Of a stretch of DNA of 64,000 bases, positions 34,926 through 46,311 are shown in pieces; the first letter of the stretch is position 1; each line of letters begins with the position of its first letter. The notes below the pieces were generated by a model. It saw only the letters and a list, made by a program, of their open reading frames with translations. It ran no database searches and was not told the DNA's origin. The position numbers were made by a program, and so were the translations under genes. Source of the stretch: Solen grandis (Eukaryota > Mollusca > Bivalvia > Adapedonta > Solenidae); the NCBI GenBank assembly GCA_021229015.1, contig CM037781.1:68282345-68346344 (forward strand). The letters are read 5' to 3'.

Positions 34926-36837
34926 TGTCGTTGTGACGTTTATCCCAAGCAATGTTAAAAAAATATACCTTTGGTGTCTGATGATGGGTAGGTCTCATTC
35001 CCTTGCCATTGAAGAACAACAATGATAGATTAGCAATCCATTAAGGGAAATAGTTTTCTTTGGGAAAAATCGATGTCAGCCAATATCAAATGAAGATTTA
35101 AGGCTACGTGTATCTAAAAGGAATATCATACGAATATAAGAAAGAGACTAAACGAAAAAGTAATCCAGCTGTGACCGTCTCCTAACCAAGTCAATATCCG
35201 TGACACACTTCAACAGTTTTTTTATTTCTTTTATTTTTTGTGGACGGAATGATCAAGTCTCAAGTCGTCTTAAGTAAATGAGTTTGGTTATATTCTGTTA
35301 AAGGCCTTAAATAGATATCCTAAAATAAGTGTAATTGAAGTAAGTTGAGGGCAGACAAATAAAGAGGACCTTTTCGTGAAATTAAGATTTTTAACTTATG
35401 GTATACGAATTGTCGTAATTATTTCTACTATTGGGTATTGTAAGTATATAGAATCAAAGATAATATGACATAGTTATTCATGGCTGTCTATTTCCTTTGT
35501 TTCATTGATCTCGTCTATATCATGATACTATGACTACCTTTGATAACTTTCTTCCTCGGTATTGAATTTTAAAGACAGATTTATAAAAGAAAAATCTACT
35601 TACATGTGCGTATTTCATTGACGTTGATATTGATATACTCCAGCAGTGCGTGTCTACCTCGTGAAGAGTCATAAATCATTTCGAAATCTTGTCAAGTCAG
35701 CATCATTTTGGGCAGAAGATTGAGACAGAAAATGGAAAGTATTGGCAAAGTCAGTATTGCAATGCTATGCGACGTACTTTTAGTTCTTTTTTGGTTTTGA
35801 TATTGAAATAGACTATTAAAGCGTCAGTTTTCCAAGTTCTATATTCCTAACCAACATGCGAACATCGTAAAACATCAAAATGAACGTATACAAATAGTTT
35901 CGTCTGCATACTTGCGTTTAAGGTTTTACCGACAGTAATGCAATCATCATGTGTTATTTATTGAAAAAGTAACCCTATGTGAAATGAACATCGGCGTTCT
36001 GTTTGTTTCTGGTGTTATCTGTGAGCTGATGACCGAGTCATTAAGAAAAAATAAAGGTCAGATTATACTGAGGATTCCACTAGTTTGACGTTTAGGGCTC
36101 ATGTAGGATTTTCTTTTGTCGGACTTTTGAGAACATAGCAGTATTTGATGGAAGGAAGTGGTCAAAACGTATGAGCATTTAAGCTTTGTTTGATGCCTCC
36201 GGTAACTCAAACTTTATACGCCCGACATCAGAAATACAAAATAAAATTATTTTGAAAGAAAGGCTTTTCCAGTTTAATATCAACCACCAATTGATTTTGT
36301 CTGACAACTTGGCCCCAGTATAATTACCAAGTACCTTGGAATGGACTAGAAATTCAGCTTTCACGAATAAAGGCGGTGAACCAGAACAAACAGTTAATTT
36401 CTGTTTAGTTGTTTGTTCTTCCCACAATCCATACTCGCATATGAACTTGTACACAAACGTTTAATTTCGGCTATGCTACGAGAAAGTTAAAAAAACTGCA
36501 ATATAGGAATCACAAATCCAAAATCCAAAATGAATTTAAATGACCATAATATATATATTGTCGCTGTGGCCGAATAGTAACTGTGTCATTTCCACTGGTT
36601 TGACGTTCAAGTTATTATATGCGTGTTTTATATTGAAAATTGGATTTCTTAAGTCGAACTTGTGATATCATAACATTCCAAAGACAATAAAGCTGATTGG
36701 AAAAGATGGACAAAACAATAACAAATTATTGGGACTATAAGTAATATATTACAAATCTACTTCGTCGTTGAAAATAGTAACAGTATCGTTTCCGTAACTG
36801 TGCAGATAATAAATCCTTGACCGCTACACTCCAAGTC
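34926..36837. other. AT-rich intergenic stretch
   Basis: No gene seen. Two related blocks of about 110 bp carry TTCCACTRGTTTGACGTT (near 36076 and 36588). A decayed tRNA-like head, GTCGCTGTGGCCGAATAG, is near 36560. These suggest SINE relics too worn to delimit. Confidence 0.35.
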
Positions 36838-36990
36838 TTAAAAAACCCTTGTTCGGCGCCCGGCATATAAGGATAATTTCAGGACCGGCTAGTTTAGTGT
36901 CAGGATGATGTCACTGGGTTTGTTATCAGGTAACTTGTCTACGACGTGCCATTCGCCTTTGGGGAACACTATGTATAGGTTAAAGTTTAT
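36838..36990 (+). mobile_element. SINE fragment, family A
   Basis: CGGCGCCCGGCATATAAGGA, GTCAGGATGATGTCACTGGG and CTTGTCTACGACGTGCCATT follow the order of the family A body at 6235-6330. The 3' tail has decayed. Confidence 0.6.
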
Positions 36991-38550
36991 CTAGAAGTTT
37001 CAACGAGAATAACTGAGCGAAGTACATTGTATTACCCGTCAATCAGTTTTTGAAAACACTTGCCACTCTTAAATTACATAAGCTCTAAGTTTGTCATGTC
37101 AAGATTACATGGCAATACAATACAGTAGCCTTTTTCCTGGAAAAAAAGATTATATATCTTTTAAGCGACATCACCTGTCCCAGGACAATAGGTATTACTC
37201 CTCCTTCGCCGTACAAAAAAACTGCGTGTGAAAAAAGTTGTGTCGGCACGCGTTCTTCAGTGATTATTTTCCTTGTTTTGTGAATGGGTCCGGTACCCCT
37301 TCAATTGTGAAAAAAATAGCGTTGTTTATCTTAAAATTGTGAATCTGCTGATATTGTGATGAAAAAAGTTGAGCTTTCACAGAATACCATGTAATTTTTC
37401 TGAAAAGAATTGCAGGGAATGGTTTATATTTTCAAGAAACTGAGATACTGTAGAAGAGAAGTATCTTTGAAATAAATTTAACTGAGAAGAAAACGTTTAA
37501 ACCATGCCTCTATCAGAAATACACTTTTGAATTGTGAAATAATTTGGGTCCCTTCTAAACTGTGAATAGGTCTATAGTTATAGAATGAAAATAATCACTG
37601 TTCTTAACTAGTTTTTTTATCATCCACTGTTTACAGTAAAATATTTGCAATTTGACATTAATTTTGGAATTGAACAAACAACAAATCAGAAATTAACTAC
37701 CTGTTAACAATATACATAACGGGAAGTTATTTTCATTATTTGCCCATTTATATCCTTGCCATCAAAACTCGTTATTAAGCAACAACTAACAAATAACTAA
37801 TTTTAAAACTATCGTTGCATATAATGGATGCAAGTAATCAGATGCATGCAACTCGACACAAAACACATTAAAACGTTCATAGAATAGGATCTCCATCAAA
37901 ACACTTAAATCACGTGTTTTAAAAACTTTTCCTAGGTCAACAATGCATGATGTTTTTAAATCTTTGTGTAATTAAAGTCTTGTCATTGCGCTTACATATG
38001 AATGAGATAACCATGACGAAAATTATCAAAAATAAGCTTTTTTTCATTTTTACCTTCTAAAGAAGATATTGAGAAAGCATAAATATGGATCTTATTTGAA
38101 TACGCAACCATTCACTATCATGCAGAAAATCAAAACAACGGATAGATTTTAAGATAATACTATCTTCAAGACATTAACGTTACTCAATCGATTTTAAAAT
38201 TCTTTTTATTCTTTATTTAATTTTTCTTCGTAAGCATATAACTTAACAAATATTCATTGAAATTTGATCCACACAACTGAAATTGTTAAAAAGAAAAAAA
38301 TACTTTGAAATCCATGACTTTCAACCTTTATTTTGATTGAGTTTTACATTTGCAAAAATAAATAGAAACAAAGGCAGAGATGTAAGCAAAATCATGAAAA
38401 TAATTTCTTATTTCTATGTAATTAATGTTACAAGGGTCTTGAAACTTTCAACAATTCATTTGCTTTATATATGGGCTGAATTTTACAGATTTCGAAAAAG
38501 AAACCGTTAAACCTTTAGAAAACATAAAAATCGATAGGTAGATATACATG
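36991..38550. other. AT-rich intergenic stretch, nothing recognised
   Basis: No coding exon or defined repeat was identified. Confidence 0.4.
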
Positions 38551-40020
38551 TATTTGTCATTTTCTTCAGGTTTGCGGAAAGCTGTGATTTCAAATGCAAT
38601 AAGTTATCCGTATAGGTTTTCTAGCTCTAGTATAATTATACTAATTCATCGTAAATGCGACTCATTTACTCAAAAACGTATCATAATTCACTATTCAACA
38701 CGGACACTCTTTCCTGCAAAAGAACAATCGGATTTGCTCAACCAACCCAATGACCGCTTTCATTTCTTTCTTCAAATTATTAGATTTTTATGAATTAGTC
38801 CTTTTACGAAAAACATGCATAAGTCATGTTTGATAACGTTATCACTTGAAATTTTCTGGACTTTTTGTGCATGTTAAGTTACGGCAATATTACTTATTTA
38901 AAGATAATATATCCAATCTTTTAATCTTTTTATTATATTTTGCTTACAAATCAATGTTGTCATAAACAAGTGACACACCATAATTACGTTAAAGTATGCT
39001 TAAGATTGGCATCAATACTCATGACGCTGGAGCGTGAATATAAATTGAATCAATGATTTTTATATTTCTACGGCGTCAAAATCAAGTGATAGAAATCAAG
39101 AAAGATATCTTTTATTGCAAGGACATGTTCAGCTAATTTTATATTAATCCAGAAAAATATCTTCGAAAGTGCGTACAGGTTTGTTTCAATTTTCAAGTAG
39201 GCATTCCATCAAACATGAATATCTACCATGTTTGAAGACGTAATCACTTATAATTTTCAAGACCTTAAGAACTTACTTTGTTTCGACATTTTTGAAAATT
39301 TCAAGTTCATTGGTCTAACTGGCGATCTTATATGATTTTTTTTCAATAATTCTTGGTTTAGTATGCATGACGTCATAACCACGTAACAAAACGAACATTT
39401 CTTGAAGTATGCATCACTCAATTTTATCTCTTTAAAATCTGAAGATTTAAATAACTAAAATTCATGATGCCAAAGCGAGAGAAATCTTTAAAAAACTGTT
39501 GTTTTTTTTGTGTCTTTTTAATGACGTCATAACAACGTGACTCATTTAGAAAATAGAATGTAAACCTCTATGTCGATATGCTGTCCAATGTACATGATTC
39601 TAATGCACCAGGGACTTTGTAACTTTGAAATATATTTTTAGGACCAAAGTTTGAAACTCGGTAATGCCATGAAATCTTAATCTCTTCGAATCTGGAAATT
39701 TGAATGCAACGGCGCACATCTACATCCTAACGAACATCTTCTGTGAAAATATCAAGATAAAACGACAATAATTAAAGGCTCTGGAGCGCGAAAAATCTTT
39801 TGAAGCTGACGTCAAATCTGACGTCATTTGACGTCATTGAAAATGACTTTTTTGTCGAAGCAATTTAATTTTCATGTTGCTCAGTCACTGGCAACATATT
39901 GAAATGAACTCTTGGATTTGGTTGGAAAAAAGGAATAATAATAAGAAGAAGAATAAACATAAAAAAAACCTTTACGTTTTCCGCAGGTTTGTGGAAAGCC
40001 GTAATAAGAAAAACAGGAAA
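38551..40020. repeat. Diverged repeat block with a cluster of TGACGTCA motifs
   Basis: The block is bounded by similar direct copies of CAGGTTTGYGGAAAGC (near 38568 and 39985). Inside, an imperfect unit recurs, for example TTATCTCTTTAAAATCTG near 39422 and TTAATCTCTTCGAATCTGG near 39676. GACGTCA-type palindromes occur near 39370 and 39520 and three times in 39808-39838. TGACGTCA is the CREB/ATF site, but here it looks like part of a repeat. No gene is seen. Confidence 0.45.
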
Positions 40021-40791
40021 GATTCAATAAAATAAGAAAATATGTCTCATCTTGTCTACTTATTATCATACAATTGACACACAGAAATTGATGTTTGTGA
40101 CGCATGACTTTTAAGTAAAATAATTCAATAACGTCTTACTTTTCAATTATTTCATAATTCCGTTAGAACATTAAAAAAGAAGAAAAAAACATTTATTGTA
40201 TTGGAACATGCAGTCTTATTTATCTATGAAAATCCTGTGTATTTTTATTAATGACTATAGCAAATAACAACAAATTAATTTTAAAAAGAAGTTGATGCTT
40301 TTCAAACGAACTGGGGATTTGAAAGAGTAAAAGGTAAGATTCGGTTACAAAAGAAAACGAGGATAAATATCAAAACAAAGTTAAACTAAAATAAAAATAT
40401 ATTTTTATAACACAATGAGGTGAACTATAAGAAATAAACACAAACATCACGAAACTTTAATTAAATGGAAGAACATCATGAAAATATGATCCAAATTAAC
40501 ACACACTTTTTTTATTTTACTTCACTTATATTCAGGAAGAACGAAAGTAATGAGGAATCAATAAAGTATCGTTTATGCATAATGGATCTCTTTGAGATGA
40601 TTCACCGCGGTCGCTTGTCCATTGACGTCATCTGTACCATATTTCGTAATAAAATTGTTTATAAATCGATTTTAATCTTCATTTGATTGAGTTTAATTTC
40701 CGTTTCCAATTTTTATGTTTTGTTCAGTATACGCTTGTAAAAATTAATGTAGACTTCTGCTTCAGAGAATCGTTAAATGCCTTTACAAAAC

Positions 40792-42350
40792 AAGAGGGCC
40801 ATGATGGCCCTGAATCGCTCACCTGAGTACCATTGCTTTAACTGATGTCAAGGTTTTTAAACAGACAAGGATTCTGATATAACTTAATCTAAAACATTTT
40901 ACCCCTGACAATACTACACACCAAATATCTAAGCAATGGGCCATATGGTTTCAGAGAAGACTTGGGCGCAGGGTCATTTATCACCGTAGGGCCAAGACTT
41001 TGAAAATCTTTGTAATGAACCATTAGATGCTACTACATACCAAAAATCTTAGCTCTAGGCCTTATTGATTCATAGAAGAAGATTTTTTAAGATTTTCCTA
41101 TTAACTCTTGTAAAACAAGTGACCCCTGGTGCAGGGTCATTTATCACCATAGGGCTATGATTTGTACAATCTTGGTAGTGGCCCATAAGATGATGCTACA
41201 TACCAAATATCTAAGCTCTAGGCCTTATGGATTCATAGAAGAAGATTTATTAAGATTTTCCTATATAACTCTGTGTAAAACAAGTGACCCCTGGTGCAGG
41301 GTCATTTATCACCATAGGGCTATGATTTGTACAATCTTGGTAGTGGCCCATAAGATGATGCTTCATACCAAATATCTAAGCTCTAGGCCTTATGCATTCA
41401 TGGAAGAAGATTTTTTAAGATTTTCCTATATAACTCTATGTAAAACAAGTGACCCCTGGTGCGGGGTCATTTATCACCATAGGGCTATGATTTGTACAAT
41501 CTTGGTAGTGGCCCATAAGATGATGCTTCATACCAAATATCTAAGCTCTAGGCCTTATGGATTCATAGAAGAAGATTTTTTAAGATTTTCCTATATAACT
41601 CTATGTAAAACAAGTGACCCCTGGTGCGGGGTCATTTATCACCATAGGGCTATGATTTGTACAATCTTGTAGTGGCCCATAAGATGATGCTCATACCAAA
41701 TATCTAAGCTCTAGGCCTTATGCATTCATGGAAGAAGATTTTTTAAGATTTTCCTATATAACTCTATGTAAAACAAGTGACCCCTGGTGCGGGGTCATTT
41801 ATCAATAGGGCTATGATTTGTACAATCTTCGTAGTGGCCCATAAGATGATGCTACATACCAAATATCTAAAGGCTAGGCCTTGTGGTTTCAGAGAAGAAG
41901 ATTTTTTCAAGTTTTTCCTATATTAGCCTATGTGAAATCAAGTGACCCCTGGGGCGGGGCCAATTTTGACCCCAGGGTCATAATTTGTACAATCCTGGTA
42001 GAGAGTCATAAGACCATGCTACATACCAAAAATCAAAAGGCTAGGCCTTGTGGTTTCAGAGAAGAAGATTTTTTAAATTTTCATTTTTAAAATCTATTTT
42101 TAGCTCCTGTGACCTAATTATGCGATGGACCAGAACCATTTATACAACTTTAGTAGAGTTTCATCCAAGGAACATTCCTGTAAAATATTTTTCAAATTGG
42201 CCAAGCCGTTTAGGAGGAGATGTTGTTTGAAGCAATTGTTGACGCCGGACGCACGCACGCACGCACGCACGGACGACGGACGACGGACGCCGGACAAAAG
42301 GCGATCAGAAAAGCTCACCTTGAGCACGTTGTGCTCATGTGAGCTAAAAA
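40792..42350 (-). mobile_element. Helentron-like element, copy 5, with expanded 165-bp array
   Basis: In reverse orientation, the 3' stem-loop GGGCCATCATGGCCC is at 40797-40811, the subterminal GCTCACCTGAG at 40818-40828, and the 5' hairpin (CTCACCTTGAGCAC / GTGCTCATGTGAGC) ends near 42345. The centre has about seven 165-bp units; ATGATTTGTACAATCTT recurs at 41157, 41322, 41487, 41652 and 41813. The middle units are nearly identical, implying recent expansion. The 171-codon frame 41157-41672 is the array read through. A (GCAC)n-like tract is at 42248-42270. Confidence 0.8.
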
Positions 42351-42569
42351 AGGGAAAATATACAAGTTTCCCTTTGATAATAGAGTCTCACTTTCAATTA
42401 TGATAGCGAATATGTTATTTTCATACTCTTAATATATTTAAATGATATTGATCCTAACCATCTAATCATATTTGGCATTCAGACGTCTAGAAGAAATTAT
42501 GCAAAATGAATCTAATAACGACAATTGCCATGGTTTAAGTTTACCGGAAACATTCTGCCTCTCTAAGTT

Positions 42570-44220
42570 TTTTTGTTGTTTTTTTTCAGGTCCCTATAAT
42601 CAGGGTCACCCCATTTATTTTCCTCGTCAATAGGTGTGTGTGTGTCGAGGCCATCCCACTCCACACCGTACATTATTAGACATAAGATATATACAATTTA
42701 TGTAATATATTATCAGTAATAATTTATAGGGTCTGAAAAAAACCCCCAAAAACATTGAAATAACAAACAGAAAAAAGAGGGGGGAAATCATATTCACCAA
42801 ATAAATATTTCTATGGATGAGTTGTCGTGATTAAGATTTCATTTTCTTTTGTTTTGTTTTGGATTAAATATCATTTAAGGTATTTGAGACAAAAGTCTTA
42901 CAACTGACAATCTTTCACTTTCTGCCTTGTTAATTTTAGCAGATTTATAAATATCCCATACAAATTGTAAGCTTTTCATCATTTATTGACAGTTTGGTAA
43001 AATTTGTTTCATTTTACATAGGCAAATATATTTTCTAACTTCTAAAAATAATATTGTATAACTATCTTTGTCTTTGTATTTTACATATTCTCCAAATATA
43101 AAATAATTACTGTTGAGAAGTCCTGAATTTTTTTGTATACATGATTTTTGCTTTAAGAATTCAAAGATAACCTGTAATTTTGGACAACTCCAGAATAAAT
43201 GTAATATGGTTTCTTCTTCTGTTTTACAAAAAGTACACATCTTATTATCTGTTATATTCATTTTGTACAACAAATTATAAGTACCTAATATTCTATGAAG
43301 TATCCTTGTTTGCAACCATTGAATATATGAATCTGTTGTAATTTGAAATGTTAGACTGTAAATATCATTCCATGGAAAAGACAAATCAGAGTAAACATTC
43401 TTCCATTTTTCTTGACTACTTGGAATATCATTATTTGCTATATATTTTCTATAAACTTGTTTATTGGTATTCGCACCAACAATAATTGGTTTTAAATAAG
43501 AACTGATTAATGGAAATTTTTCTATGTTATTATTGAATTCAATTTACAGGCCGCTTTATATCTATTCACATTTATTCTGAGAGCTTCATAATGAATAAAA
43601 TTGATATAACATCCTGTTTTTCTTAACCCCTTCACTATGCATTAAAAGTTCTCCTTTATTATTCACAATATCTTGAACAAACCGTAATCCTTTGTCATAT
43701 AGAACTTTTATAAAAAAATCTATTACCTCCAGACAAAAATTTGTGATTATGAAACAATGGTAAATCTATGAAAACAGTTTCTGTATTGATCACTAAACTG
43801 TTAACATATTCTGTATAACTTTTCAAAACAGTTATCCAAAAAAGTTTTTTTACTAATAACTCTATCTGCATACAATTTTCCAGTACAAAACAACATATCT
43901 ATATTAAATATTGATTTAACAAATATGAAACATTAACTGTTTACTGTATTTATATATCTTTTTAACCAGCTAAGCTTTAGTGAGTTGTTATAGGAAAAAA
44001 TGTCTGTCATCTTTAATCCCCCTTCACAATAATCTTTACATGTTATAGTACCTTTGATTTTTACTCGCTCACCCCATACAAAATCCGTGAACAATTTATG
44101 TATATTTTCCATTATCTTACGAGGTGGTGTTGGTAAAGATGTAAAACAATGCGTTAAAAGTGGAAGTAATAATGATATTACTACTGTTATTTTACCAATA
44201 GGGGACAACTTTCTTTTTTT
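42570..44220 (-). mobile_element. 5'-truncated L1-like LINE, copy A, with 11-bp target duplication
   Basis: CTCTCTAAGTT is duplicated exactly at 42559-42569 and 44221-44231. On the minus strand the element ends in a poly(A)-like tail (42570-42587). A 3' UTR of about 400 bp follows. The frame at 42983-43384, open up to about 43500, is the end of a LINE reverse transcriptase polyprotein, with a Cys/His cluster CTFCKTEEETILHLFWSCP preceded by QTRILHRILGTYNLLYKM. An upstream piece at 43933-44208 has the thumb-side pattern SPIGKITVVISLLLP and EGGLKMTDI. The intervening frame is broken. A dead, partial insertion by target-primed reverse transcription. Confidence 0.88.
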
Positions 44221-44231
44221 CTCTCTAAGTT

Positions 44232-46311
44232 AACAGATTGTGAGGTAACAGATAATGCTTATTTTCTTTTAAACTTAACAGTTAAGTTCTCATTATTTAT
44301 CTCAATGAAGCCTCAGACAAATGTAGATGTAATACATACAGACATTACTAGGTCTGTAATTGACGTTGCAATGCAATACATTTATGTTTTAGACAAACCC
44401 ATTAGCAACTATGCTTCAAGACGTATTTCGTTGAATGCAACTGTCACTATTACAACAGAGAGTTGTCAAGTTGTCAGGTCATTTTGCCATACAATATACA
44501 ACTTTCAGAAACAATAAAAAATACCAAAAACCAATACTTAGCTTTACGGAAACATCAATTTGAACGAATTATTATGACACAGAAAAAAGTTCAACATAAA
44601 CAAATGGACTTTCTTCTGGGTCCCTCAGGATTTTGACAAAGCAAGCACTCGTAGTTATTCTGGTCAATGTCTCATTTCAGAACATATCATGGAGTAAAAT
44701 GTCTGCCAATTTGAAAAAAAAAACAAAAACATTTTAAGACTTATATCAAAAGAATATTTGCATATTGTTTAGGACACAAAATTCACAGTTCCCGTACATT
44801 TTAAGCGCTGTATCAGAATACTGCACTGCTAATGTTAAAAATTGGAGGGATATTATTTCCTATTTTCTATTTAATACATAAAATCTTAAACCAATATGAA
44901 CATTCTATATCAGATATGGCATTACTATCTCTCAAATATACGATCGTAGATTCAAGGAAAAAAAACTGTATATTAATGAACAGGATTGGCCAATATAGAG
45001 TCCGAAGGAAAGCATGTTTTTCCTTGTGGTAAAATTTGATTTAAAGAGTAATTGAAGATGAAAAAAAAAGATAAAATGACAAATTACGCAATTTATCAAA
45101 TAAAAAGGTATAACTGCATTTCAATTGAATATAAATGTACTAACTAGATGAATATAGCCAGTAAACAGTACCCGAAACGTTCAAGTCTCCATTTCATAAA
45201 AAACAGTCATGTCTTTCTTTTCTGACTTCAATAAAAATTACTATGGTCAAAAAGTGTACGTGTAACTAAAAATGGTCTTAATGGTTTCACTTTTATGTAA
45301 CTGCAAAAGGTTAAGTCATCTGATAGTGTTAAACGATATCAGTACATGTTCTTGACTATTGCAAGACTTGTCGATGTTTAAGACACGGTGATATTTTGTC
45401 TGGTATTCATAATTCCCTAGAACGTGGTTCAGGTCTTTATTGCAAATCTGTGCAAATAACAAAAAACTTCTTCCACCTTTTTCCGTATACTAGCATTAAT
45501 CAAACAAACTTCGACGACAGCATCTACTCGTAATGAAAAACAAAATGAAACGTAATATATGAATTTGTTCCGATAGGATTGACATCACTTGGTGGTCACT
45601 TTATTGCAGTTCATTTTAACGTTTCTTAACTATCACAAAACAATAGAGTTTTCTGATATAGTCACCTTCAGTTAGCTCTTCATAACTGTAGGTGCGAGCA
45701 ATTTCAGTTGGCTCTTGGTAGGCCGGTGGTTTTCTCAGGTGACCCTTTTTCATTCAAATTATCTTCCATATGTGAAAAGCTGAATGTTCTATATAACTGA
45801 AATATGCTGCAATGGTAAAATCGAAATTAACAGCAACATTTTTTTTATTCATTTTTTTAAATCACGTTGATTTCAAAACATACCATTGACACCACTTTTG
45901 AATATCAGCACTTGTAAATGGATTCTAACAAACTTGTTCTACTACTGCATTTAAGACATTCGTTACATTGTACTGTTATTTATTAAGTGCGAAGATTTGA
46001 CAATAAATAGTTCTCCATTCCTACTCATCATAAAGATATATTTACAAGGGATGGTCGGAAAATACACTTTCCGTGATCCTGCCTTGTTACATGCAACTAC
46101 ACATGTACCTACACATAGATTCCATGAGCGAAAACTATCTTTTATCGACCATAAATTCGTCAAATATTTTCAATGAAATGTTTTGAGCATATTACAAAGC
46201 GTGATAGGGATACCATGGAGTAAAATACCTCATCACATTGTTCAGTGGATACATGAAAGTTTCGTGGTGACTATAGAAATAGAAAATATTTCACGGGTTA
46301 ATGGTGAGGAA
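44232..46311. other. Intergenic stretch with a SINE relic
   Basis: No gene is seen. Near 45700-45835, TTGGTAGGCCGGTGGTTTTC and a following AACTGAAATATGCTGCAATG resemble the body and 3' end of SINE family B, too worn to delimit. The frame 44305-44517 has no recognised motif. Confidence 0.4.
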
